Positions 34,616-45,059 of a stretch of 64,000 nt of DNA are shown here, one piece after another. Origin of the DNA: Adenanthera pavonina (taxonomy: Eukaryota; Streptophyta; Magnoliopsida; Fabales; Fabaceae); the NCBI GenBank assembly GCA_026686845.1, contig JAIVEN010000012.1:28398501-28462500 (forward strand), given 5' to 3'. The first letter of the stretch is position 1. Each line of letters begins with the position of its first letter. Made by a program: the position numbers and the translations under genes. The notes below the pieces were generated by a model. That model made no database searches. It had not been told where the DNA came from and worked only from the letters and a program-made list of their open reading frames with translations.

Positions 34616-36060
34616 GGTCCGATTTGGAAAGTTTAGCAGTTGAATTAAATTTTGGAGCTGGGTTAGTTAAAATACTCGGATTCTAAATATAAAATATTTT
34701 ATAATAAAAAATATAAAATATCTTACAAGATTATTTAGTGTATTGATTAAGTTTTTCATTCATGCTCATGGTATATAATTAATATGTGAGATATAAGTTT
34801 TATGGAAAGTAAAAATAATATATACAATTAATTTAATAAAGATAAATAGTAAAAATATTAAAATTTTTTGGTAAATTTAATGATATAACTCTTTTTTTAA
34901 TGACATGTGAGTTAGTTAAAATGTGTTATATTTATAATTGAGGAACCAACCACCATCAGTGCATTGAAAGTAAAAACATGCCGTGACCAACGGTTCATAA
35001 CTTCATGGGATTAATTGTGGGTACGTATTAAGTATTGACTACAATATATAATACTCAAATCAATAATATAATAATGTTATTTGTGTGCATAATCTTATGA
35101 CTACTATACATACTAACTTATTTATATTTAAATATAAAGTTATCAAAATCGTGCGTTGTAGTTTTTTTTAATTAATATATTAATAAACCAAAAGTAAAAA
35201 TTATTAAATTAAAAAGGCGAATGGGATAATTGTATTATGTAAAAAAGGGTGGCTGGGGCTGAATAACGATTGCGTTTGGTCAAAAACTCAAAGTTGAGTC
35301 GTCACGAGAGAATCAAAGAATTCCAATGTTGCATTTGGAAAGTTATTTAAGTACAATATAATATTCAGTTCATTTCAAATGATCAATAATATAATAGTGG
35401 TATTTGTGCGCGTAATCTTATGACTTCATATACATATCCTAACTTATTTATATTTAAATACAAAGTTATCAAAATTCCGATGTATAAAAAAAAAATATCA
35501 AGTTATCAAAATTGCGCGTTGTATTTTTTTTCTTGATTTTTAGATAATATATTAATGTACAAACTTGAAAATAGGCACATCAAAAAAAAAGATTTGAATC
35601 CTAGTGCAATCTTCATTCTGCTTTCATAAAAGATTTGAATCCTAATGCATTCTTCATTCTGCTTTCATACTTTCGTTCAATTCTTGCAATCTTTTTTTGT
35701 TCTTCTAATTTTTCTCCAAATATTTAATTGGGTTCATGCAAATTCAATTTTATTTCATCAATGTTTCACCATAAATTTCAATAGGATTTAAATATTATAA
35801 AAATTAATATAATTTTTAAAAAGCTTTAAGTTGTTATTCTCAAAAAATAATTTTTTCTAGTAATGAATATGGTACCCTTCATTAAACATGAGTGCTAATT
35901 AATATAGTGTTAAGGGCAAAATCATTAATTGAGAACAATTTTTAAAAAAATATGTTTTACTACAAATTAGATTATTTTAGCTAATTTTATTATTATGTGT
36001 AAAGTAATTTTTTACCTTATATTTAAGGATTCAATCAGTAATGAAGTAGGGCTTAGAATT
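34616..36060. repeat. Module R, copy B3
   Basis: Full relative of 4819-6239, with both copies of the 42-base block. The left end is truncated at GGTCCGATTTGGAAAG, where subterminal hAT sequence has been fused to module R. Confidence 0.75.
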
Positions 36061-36760
36061 TGAGTTCCAATAAAATTTAATAGTGATGTTGTGGTATAAG
36101 CTGGGTCCAATATGGCACTGCATACACGTTCTACAACGCTTAAATGTTAAACCGTGGAATATCTAAATGGCAAGCTTCTCCTCTTCTTCTATTTCCCTCA
36201 AAACACATCGTTAATGCTCTGTTCTGCTAGCTCCAACCAGAGTAAGCGTTCTGTTCCACAGAAGAAAAGCAGACAACGGGTCTTAGAAAATCTTCTTTTG
36301 TAAGACCGATCCAGAAACGCAGTGTCGACAGGGAAAGTTGTGTTACGCTGCAAAAGCAACACAGTGTGTGTAGGTTGTAAAAGCTAGAAGGTTCGACCTT
36401 ATTAAATCACTTTCTGAGAATAGTTCGCTTGAGAAAATATACAGACCAATTATTTTGAACACACATATTGTGTTATGTGACTCTCCCAAAGAGAAGTTTT
36501 TCGATGTGAGAGTTGATAGTGTGGGGATCAGTGTGAGCTGCATAGTAAAAGCTGTGAGGAATGTCTTCTTCGTGTTGAGATCCATGCCATTAACAAAGAA
36601 GGCACTGCTATTGTTGAAGTCATGAACGAAGGCTTTCCTTTCATCTTCATCAAGATAGGTGGATCGATGTTAGTGTGTGAATAAGAACAGAAGTTTTGAC
36701 CCATGCAAGTCGTTCTTGAGATCTCTCAGCCTCAACGAATTTTGTTCAATTTAGGGGCTT
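36061..36760 (+). repeat. Module S, unit B copy
   Basis: Most complete copy of the exon-like block. It starts as at 6240, includes ATGGCAAGCTTCTCC at about 36168, and extends further 3' than the unit A copy, through GTTGAGATCCATGCC to AAGATAGGTGG. Relative to 6358 it lacks one A in the AAAACACATCG stretch, which breaks the MASFSS frame. Confidence 0.7.
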
Positions 36761-37439
36761 TTGAATTTTTTCACAATAATTTCAGTAAAATATTAATTAT
36801 TTATTTTACTATTTTACCATTTATTAATATCAAATATATCAATTGAGAAAGCATTTAAATTAAGAAAGTTTTAATAAAATACTATTAAATTTACAATATT
36901 TTAGGTTATTTTATGACTTTCTTGGTCTAAGTGATAAACTCTAAAAAAACATTTTTATGAATCGGAAGGAATAATATTTATAAGTTGTGACTTCTTACAA
37001 TAAAATGTGCAATAAAATCTCAAAAATGCCGCTTTCTTATTAGTTACGAATATCGTTGCTTACCTCAAACTCAGTATTACATACGGAGCCTACTCTATTT
37101 ATTAGATAGTATAGAGGAATATAGATTAAAAATTGTAAAATTGAAATGGATAATTTATGCCTATTTCTCTTTTCTTTTCTAAATAATTGTCATTTTAAAT
37201 AGTTTTCACACATAAAAAAATCTCTAAATTATCTAAATCTAGATTGTAATAGTAGATTTTAATGATCTTTAATTAAAATATCTTTTATTTAAATGCTTTA
37301 AGACGTGACTTATACTACTTGCCATTATTTTTAGTGAAGAATGAAATAGTATGGAGCTAATTAATGCTTCACTGAAATTTAAAAAAAAAAAAGCATTTTA
37401 AAAAATACAAAATTAATAAAATAACAATAACAATTACTC
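36761..37439. other. AT-rich intergenic DNA
   Basis: The last 300 bases repeat 7680-7944. Otherwise nothing recognised. Confidence 0.45.
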
Positions 37440-38140
37440 CCTCCAGTTTTTATTATTAAAGATTTTTAACTAAATTATAAAAAAATCAGTTAAAATTAGT
37501 TAAGGTTGATAAATTTATTATATTTTTAAAAAAATTTTCCAATTTACCCATAATGAATTCTTAATTAATATACTCATGATAGAGAAGGTCTAATATATTA
37601 AATATGAGAATATTAAATCAATAACATTTAGAAAAGCAAAATTAATGTGCTTGTAAAGTGTGTAATATCTTACTCCCACCTTCCCACTTTGTGAGACCTT
37701 AAGAAAAATCACACAAATTAAGTGATATGGTTAAAGTTTATTGAAAGTCTTAATTTTGAAAAAAAAAATACTAAGTTTCCAAAACAATTACTATTTTTGT
37801 AAAGATGTCTTTCATTAATTTTTCATTTAAAGAATCATATAGATGTGTTATAAAGTGAGTTTATAAAGGGTATTATTAGAAAAAGGCTTATAAATACTAC
37901 ACTTAAATCTATAAAAAGGCCTTATATTATGAGTTATAAAATTTTTTTGTGAATAGTCGGGTGAAGGAAGGAGAACAAAGACTATGCAAAATTTTGAAAA
38001 ATGTGGCCATAATGAAGAGTAGAGAGAGTAGTTTGAAATTAGGAGCTACGACTCTTCGTTGGTTCAAGGGAAACGCTACAAAGGGGGCATTCAAAGTTTC
38101 AAACGAGTACGCGCTCCTTCTCAATAAAAAAAAACAGTAC
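37440..38140. repeat. Module M, copy 4
   Basis: Full-length relative of 11540-12160. Confidence 0.72.
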
Positions 38141-38435
38141 TACCTCTATTTACTGAAAAATAATAACTATCTTTATTTTTTTTAAGCGTCATTTCGGATT
38201 TTATCATACCGTTTTTAAAAAATATATTTAGTATGTTAGAATTTTTTTTAAATTTACTCATATGTCCCTACAAAAATAAGTATATAAAAATATAATTAAT
38301 ATTATTTTTTATTTTTAAAATGATAAATGAAAAAGTAGTAATTAATATTACATTATTGAAACTTTAAAAGTATAGATAAAGAGAAATAATTTTTTAAAAA
38401 ATATGATAGATAAATTGATGTAAGATACTTCCTCA

Positions 38436-38665
38436 TGTAATAAATATAGAGTCTTTTATCTTAATTCTAAATATAAGAACTATTTTAGAATATAAAATAT
38501 ATTACATATTTAAAAAAACCCCTACTTGATTTATCACAAAAAAAAATTAAATTAGGTCAATTCTTAAAAAATGACTTATTTTTTAAAAAATTTAAAATAA
38601 ATAATTAATTTTAACTTCAGTACGATTTGATTTAAAAACTTATATTTAGGGCAAGAGAATATAAG
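38436..38665. mobile_element. Stowaway-like MITE, degenerate
   Basis: The body ATTCTAAATATAAGAACTATTT and right end TTATATTTAGGGCAAGAGAATA match the family at 40388 and 41150. The left end is worn. Confidence 0.45.
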
Positions 38666-38704
38666 ACCTCTCTATAAGATATATATATTTTTTTATAAAT
38701 CCTA

Positions 38705-38960
38705 CATGTAAGATTTTTAATTACTCAAAAGGAGCCGTCTTTTATTCATTCTTTCTTTTTCTCCTTTTTTTTTTCTTTATTTTTAATTCAAACGACTTAC
38801 TTGGGGCTGGGGCACGAGCTGGTCGATCGTCTGACATACTCCACAGAGCATGTTCTGTGGACCACAACTGTCCACGCATTCGGCTTATTTTTTACTTTTT
38901 CATATTTTTCATTGGTCCAAGGAAACGCCATGAAGTTGACGGAGCCATCTTATTATATAC
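38705..38960. repeat. Module X, copy 3
   Basis: Relative of 9160-9402, here with GACTTACTTGGGGCTGGGGC in place of the GACTAC... stretch. Confidence 0.75.
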
Positions 38961-38999
38961 TCAGTCCTGTCCTTTTTGTTATTAATTAATTGTATTTTA

Positions 39000-39650
39000 A
39001 CAATGTGGGGAAGAACTCCTTAAACAGATTGAAATAGAGGGAGTTCATTAAAATTATAAGGGCCAACATAAAAATTGACTTAAGGACCAAATGTTTAATT
39101 TTTTCAAATAATTTATAATAAATTTATTATTTTAGTTTTAAAAGTAATTCTCCCTAACTATTTTGAGAAATTTGACTAAACCATTAAATTAAATCATTTG
39201 GAAAATCTTAATGTGCTTGTGAAGTGGGTAAAATCTTACTGCCACCTTCGCACTTTGTTAGACCCTTAAAAAAAAATTACACAAATTAAAAAAATAATTA
39301 AAATTAGTTAAAAGTCTTAATTTTGTAAAAAAAAAATTCTAACTTTCCAAGAAAATTACTATCTTTCGAAAGATGCCTTTCATCATTAAATTTACTAATT
39401 TTTCTTTTAAATAATGAGATAGATTTGTTGTAAAGTGAATTTATGAAAATATTATTAGAAAAAACTTATAAAATACTTCACTTTAACCTATAAAAAGGGC
39501 TTTTATTATGAATTTATGGGTTATAAAAAATTACAAATTTTTGTGAATAGTCTTATAAATTGAGGTGGAAGAAGGAGGACAAAGACTACACAAAATTTTG
39601 AAAAATGTGGCCATAAAGAGGAGAGAAAATAGTATGAAGTTAGGAGCTGG
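39000..39650. repeat. Fragment of P450 upstream block fused to module M (copy 5)
   Basis: 39000-39195 resembles the part of the P450 upstream block around 10795-11000 (GGGAGTTC, TTTGACTAAACCATTAAATT). After AAATCAT it switches to module M (39200-39650, from AATGTGCTTGTGAAGTG onward). Confidence 0.65.
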
Positions 39651-40040
39651 ATGGGCTCTTAAATTCGTGAGTTTAGGTAAACTTATCAGATAAATTCGTA
39701 ATGTAAACCCATATCATAAAATTGTAAGAGTTTATCTTTATTAATAAATAAATAATTATTAAACAACACATTAAAAAAATTCAAGTGATATATGTATAAT
39801 TATAAAACTTATTATTATTTTATATAATTTATATCATCAAAAGTTCTTAATATAGAATTTTAACATAATTTATGCCCAAAAAAAATTGTAATTTTATTTT
39901 CATATTTTTATATGGTACCAAAATTTTTCAGATGCATAAAAGCTATGTTATTTTTTTATATAAATAACACCTGTGTTATTGGTTAATGATTTATCTTGGA
40001 AAATAATTGGTTAGATCAACTTTCTTATAATAAAAAGGAG
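39651..40040. other. AT-rich segment
   Basis: Nothing recognised; it interrupts module M copy 5. Confidence 0.4.
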
Positions 40041-40370
40041 AGAGAAAGGAGTTTGAAAAATGTGGCCATAATAAAGAGGAGAGAGAGAGAGCAGTTTGAA
40101 AAACGTGGCCATTTTTTAAAATGTGACTACGACTCTTCGTTGGTTCAAGGGAAACGTCATAAAGGGGGCAGTCAGAGTTTCAAACAAACACACACGCTCA
40201 TTGTCAATCAAATCGATCGTAAACATTTTTTCATTTGTAGGTTTTTTGGCCAATGAAGATAGAAGATTTTTTTTTTTAACCAAAATGAAGATAGAAGATC
40301 TTAAATCATGGCAATTAACAAAGTGATTAAATTGATCTACCTCCTAAACATATTATTTTTATCTTCATCT
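40041..40370. repeat. Module M, 3' part (copy 5 continued)
   Basis: Contains a doubled AATGTGGCCATAATAAAGAGG block (40057 and 40100) and the GACTCTTCGTTGGTTCAAG part. Confidence 0.65.
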
Positions 40371-40387
40371 CAAATACAGTATAAAAT

Positions 40388-40650
40388 ACTCCCTCCGATC
40401 TTATATATAGGATATTTTTATTCTGATCCTAAATATAAGACCGTTTACAATATACGAGGTAGTATTTATTATATATTTTAAAAAAATATCCCTATTTAAT
40501 ATATCTAAAAAAAAGAGAGATTAAATAAGAATAGTTTTAAAAAAAAATTAAAATTTTTAAAAAAATTAAGATAATTAATTAGTTTTAATTCTAATTTTTA
40601 ATTCACGTAATTCAGTTAAAAGGATTTTATATTAAGAACAAGAAAAAATA
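40388..40650. mobile_element. Stowaway-like MITE
   Basis: Clear left end ACTCCCTCCGATCTTATATA; right end TTATATTAAGAACAAG. AT-rich body, about 260 bp, non-coding. Confidence 0.65.
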
Positions 40651-40884
40651 TATTTTAGAATAGAAGTAATATTTATTATATATTTTTTTAAATTTTTTTA
40701 TTTAATTTATTAAAAAAATAAATAAAATAATAATAATTTTTTAAAAAATATTTTAATTTTAAAAAAATTAAATTAATTAAATAATTTTAACTTGTATTCT
40801 TAATTTATATAATTTAAATAAAAAAATTGATATTAAAAACTAAAAAGAAAATACCAGACTTCTCTTACACGTAAGATATTTAAT

Positions 40885-41110
40885 TACTCCGAAGGAGCCG
40901 TCTTTTATTCACTTTCTTTCTTTCTTTCTTTTTCTTTTTTTTTTAATACAAACGACTGGGGGGGGGGGGGGAGGGCACAAGCAGGTCAATCCTCTGACAT
41001 ACTCCACAGAGCATGTTCTGGGACCAAATGTGTCCACGCATTCATGTTATTTTTTACTACTTTTTTATATTTTTCTTTATTCAAGGAAACATCATAGTCA
41101 GCTCGCCACT
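40885..41110. repeat. Module X, copy 4, with G homopolymer
   Basis: Relative of 9160-9402, but with a run of 14 G at 40958-40971 where the other copies have mixed sequence. Confidence 0.75.
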
Positions 41111-41149
41111 TTTGATTTTTTTTTTGTTTTCCAGTTACTTGTCTCTTGT

Positions 41150-41410
41150 CCTGTATATATAGAATATTTTATCCTGATTTTAAATATAAAATTTTTTATA
41201 ATATATAAGATAATATTTATTATATATTTTTAAGAAAATATCTCTATTTAATGTATGTAAAGAGAAAAAAAAAGAGATTAAATAAAGATAATTTTTAAAA
41301 AAATATTAAGATTTTTGAAGAAATAAAAATAGTTAATTAGTTTTAATTTTAATTCTTAATTCACGTGATTCGATTAAAAAATCTTATATTAAGGACAAGA
41401 GGGAATATAA
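41150..41410. mobile_element. Stowaway-like MITE
   Basis: Left end TGTATATATAGAATATTTTA (worn), right end TATTAAGGACAAGAGGGAAT, which is the inverse of the CTCCCTC-type end. About 260 bp. Confidence 0.6.
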
Positions 41411-41689
41411 AATATTTCTAATCATTTTACTTTTATTAAAAATAAATTAATTATACATTTTAAAATTATAAAAAAATTCAATATTTTAATTTTTTTTATT
41501 ATTAATTATTAATAAAAATTATTTTAAAAATTTATTTTTTCTCCCTCTTTAACTTATGAGATGATAATTAATAGAATAAAAATAAATAAATTTTTACTAA
41601 AAATTATATAATTTTTATATTTTAAATCAAATAAAAATTTTAAAAAAATCCTTATAATATGATTGAAAGGCAGTGTTAATTAATTATAT

Positions 41690-42651
41690 TATAACTAGGA
41701 TTCATGACAATAATTCAACATGCATAAGGTTGCATCACGCACTAAACTAATTTTTCTGGTCTCAACTTTCTATTTATTATTGCGCTCTTAATGAATATTT
41801 ACTGCAGTAGTCTAATTTATACTCCGTAAGATCTTCTTTCTTAGAGCTTGAAATATAGGGAGTTCTCTAAAAACCTTAAAATTATAAGGACGAACATAAA
41901 AATTGACTTTAAACTAGAGGACGAGATGCTTAATTTTTCCAAATGATGCATAATAAACTTATTATTTTGGTCCCAAAATGCAATTCTTCTTATAATCTAT
42001 TTTGAGAATTTTGACTAAACCATTAAATTAAATCATGAGTCAATTAAGCAGCTGCATTTAATTTTTTCCCGGACCAAATTAGCTAGCTGCACTAAAATTT
42101 AGTCAATGTCCTTAGCGGAAAAAAGAAGGCAGCCATTTAAGAAAATCCACACTCCCGAACTGCCTTTTTTCGTCCATAACATGATTGAAAAAAAGATACA
42201 TATACAGTGGTCATCTTAATTAATGGTTATATCTATCTTATAACTAGGGAAAAAAAGAAAGAAAACATTGATACCTAATTATCACCTCGTAAGTTAGTTA
42301 TGTGGTTCATTTTTCTTGTGTTGATTCATTCAGACATAGAATCAATTAATGGTGTCAATTTTATTTAAAAGAAAGAATCAGGAATATTGTAGTATCTTTT
42401 GCTTGAGGTTAGAGGCGAAATTTTTTATATCAATCCCAAGTAAGTGGTTTTGAGGATCACTTCCGAAGAGATTTATATATTTTCATGGTAGACGAAACTA
42501 ATTTGATAACTAATTTTAGTTTTTTTTTTAGAAAAAAAACAAAAAGGAAACAACGGAGAAGCAATACATGTAAGTTTGTTTCCTCACGAAGAGACTAATT
42601 CTTTATTTGGTAACTACGTTTGGATAACGCAACCCTCGAGAGTTCATTCAC
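41690..42651 (+). promoter_or_regulatory. Upstream region of P450 gene 2
   Basis: Aligned with the gene 1 upstream blocks 10620-11202 and 12557-13189, but with the 270 bp stretch present only once (41962-42240). A 48 bp insertion lies at about 42601-42648, directly before the TATA box. It contains TTTGGTAACTACGTTTGG and GGATAACG, which resemble MYB-type core words; this reading is speculative. Confidence 0.6.
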
Positions 42652-42658
42652 TATAAAA
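42652..42658 (+). promoter_or_regulatory. TATA box of P450 gene 2
   Basis: TATAAAA, 57 bases before the start codon, same context as in gene 1. Confidence 0.75.
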
Positions 42659-42708
42659 CCACGCCACTTCGTATTCTTCCCTGCACCACTTCCATTGACG
42701 ATCACATC

Positions 42709-44427
42709 ATGGAGATTTATATCCCATATTCCATCCTCTTCACCTTCTTTTGCTTCCTCCTTATGATATACAAGTTATCAACTTCTAACAAATCTGCCAA
42801 ACCCTTACCTCCAGGGCCACGCAAACTACCTTTCATAGGAAACCTTCACCAACTTGCAGGATCACTACCTCATCGCTCTCTCAGAGACCTTGCAAACAAG
42901 TATGGACCCATAATGCACCTCCAACTCGGAGAGACATCCAATGTGGTAATCTCTTCGCCTGAGCTAGCCAAAGAGATCCTGAAAACACATGATCAAATCT
43001 TTGCCAATAGACCCAGACTCCTTGTGGGCGAGGTCTTTAACTATAACAGCTCCGGCATAGCCTTTGCACCTTATGGAAACCACTGGAGGCAACTTCGAAA
43101 GATTTGTATCATGGAGCTTCTGTCTGCAAAGAGGGTCCAATCTTTCAGAACAATAAGGGAAGAGGAGGTATCAGCACTTGTCAAGAACATATCTGAAGAA
43201 CACCAAGGTTCCATCATGGATCTTTGTAAGAAAATTATGCCACTCTCAAATTCGATAATTGCACGTGCAGCTTTTGGTAAAACGACAAAGAACGTAGAAG
43301 AAATCCTATCAAGTTTGTCTTACGGGATTGAGATGGCGACTGGTCTCTCAATTTTTGATCTCTTCCCTTCCCTCAAAATCGTTGGTGTGATCACTGGGTT
43401 GGACGCTAAAGTTAGGAAGGTGGGCAAAGTGATTGATAGGATGCTTGAAAATATCATCGATGATCACAAAGAAAAGAAGAGAAGCAACACTAATGGTGAG
43501 GCAAAAGAGGAGGATCTAGTCGACGTTCTTTTGAGAATTCAAATGGAGAATGACTTCGAAATTCCTTTAACTCTCGAACACGTTAAAGCTGTTATCTTGG
43601 TCAGTCTCTGTTTCTTTGATCAATCATATACATTTATAATTATTGATTGAACTTCTATCAAGTATCAGATGACGTTCTTTTATTCTTTGGATTGAGATAT
43701 AACTAAATGACAATGTAAAAGCAACATATGTCCTTGCATAAGTATCCACTCATTATAGTTTATCATATATGAGATTGTGCATAGTTAACCCTGGTTCGTA
43801 ATGCTCATATTTCAGGACATCATTGTCGGTGGGACCGACACGGCAGCAACAACTACAGAGTGGGCAATGTCAGAATTGCTGAAAAACCCAGAGAAAATGA
43901 AAGAGACACAGGAAGAGGTAAGAAGAGTGTATGGGGACAAAGGATATGTTGACGAATCAAAACTTGATGAGTTGAAGTACTTACGAGCAGTCATCAAAGA
44001 AACTTGGAGGTTGCATCCACCTGTGCCGTTGCTAGTTCCAAGAGAAAGCAGTCAGAGCTGTGAAATCAACGGTTACGAAATACGTCAGAAGACGAAGGTC
44101 ATGGTCAACATATGGGCAATTGGAACAAATCCCAAGTATTGGAAAGAACCTGAGAAATTCCAGCCAGAGAGATTCCTTAACAGCTCAATCGATTACAAAG
44201 GAACAAATTTTGAGTATATTCCATTTGGTGCTGGAAGGAGAATTTGTCCTGGAATGACATTTGCTCCGGTTGTTATCGAACTTATTCTTGCCAGTTTGCT
44301 TTACCATTTCGATTGGAAACTTCCCAATGAGATGAAGCATCAAGATTTGGATATGTCTGAGGCTTTTGGTGCCGCTGTCAAAAGGAAGAACGGTCTGTGG
44401 GTTGTTCCCATTAATTATCAATCTTAA
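42709..44427 (+). CDS. Cytochrome P450, CYP71 clan (gene 2), two exons
   Basis: Paralogue of gene 1, with the same predicted membrane location and haem-thiolate monooxygenase role. Exons are 42709-43599 and 43816-44427 and encode 500 residues. The anchor, PLPPGP hinge, WRQLR, ETWR, PERF and PFGAGRRICPG (Cys441) are all kept. It differs from gene 1 at 28 positions: 7 between residues 103 and 125 (K103R, L110F, A111N, N114S, S121P, S124N, L125H), two in the I helix (S307A, S311T) and A367V just after ExxR, in substrate recognition site 5. The I helix therefore reads GGTDTA rather than GGTDTS; the catalytic Thr306 is kept. Pro121 is the usual residue in FAPYG of CYP71 proteins, so gene 1 (FASYG) is the more derived at that spot. 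Substrate unknown. Confidence 0.95.
43600..43815 (+). other. Intron of P450 gene 2
   Basis: 216 bases, phase 0, donor GTCAGT and acceptor TTTCAG, same length as in gene 1 although the sequence differs at many points. Confidence 0.93.
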
Positions 44428-44572
44428 TAAAATATGAGAGTTCGATATGTACATAGAGAATTGACAGGATTAATTGTTGTGTCGTCGATCGAAAGTGGCT
44501 CAATGCTTGCTTTGTACTTCATAATCAGGAACTGTTATTCTCTGGGTTTTTGTTTATTTTCAAGTTTCCATG

Positions 44573-44578
44573 AATAAA
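44573..44578 (+). terminator. Polyadenylation signal of gene 2
   Basis: AATAAA at the position aligned with 15121-15126 of gene 1. An earlier AATAAA overlaps the stop codon. Confidence 0.5.
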
Positions 44579-44883
44579 ATTTACGATGTACTCTCATACT
44601 GCCCTTATCAGCAAACACTTTTATTATTTTTCTTTTCATTTTCAAATGGTTTGAGCAGTTCCACGTCATCTTCTTCGCCACTTGGTATATTATGATATTT
44701 GACAATGAAATAAAAAAAAATTGAGATTAGATTCAGGAGCCCTCTTTAAAATTTGCTTCCAACTAAGAGAGGATATTTTCAAAATTAAGTTCGTCGTTTA
44801 CGTCTTTTATTAGGTGGGGCTGCTACAGTTTTATTTATTCATATATATATATATATATATATAGTCTTGTTGTGGCCCAACGC

Positions 44884-44886
44884 TTA
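44884..44886. repeat. TTA target-site duplication, left
   Basis: TTA, repeated at 45054-45056 and single in the empty site 15427-15429. Confidence 0.85.
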
Positions 44887-45053
44887 GCGCTTGTTTGGTT
44901 TACATTTTTACAAATCAAACTATATTTTCTAATCATCGTTTTCTTCTGTTTCATCCAAATAGCTTTTCAGTAAACTTTTTTATTTTTATAAATTGTGATT
45001 ATTCTAAAAGAACTTTTACAAAAAGACACACTAAACGGATACCAAACGGGCAC
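44887..45053. mobile_element. Tourist-like (PIF/Harbinger) MITE, 167 bp
   Basis: The left end GCGCTTGTTTGGT and right end ACCAAACGGGCAC are inverted repeats with two mismatches, flanked by TTA on both sides. The aligned 3' flank of gene 1 has the unoccupied site (AACGCTTAATAGTAAAAAA), which proves insertion rather than deletion. Non-coding. Confidence 0.88.
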
Positions 45054-45059
45054 TTAGTA

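Noticed and set aside
13247..44427. Specialised-metabolite gene cluster with pathway partners
   Set aside because: Two P450s and one relic are present, but no terpene synthase, cyclase, methyltransferase, acyltransferase, glycosyltransferase or transporter is visible in the window, so only a tandem P450 array can be claimed.
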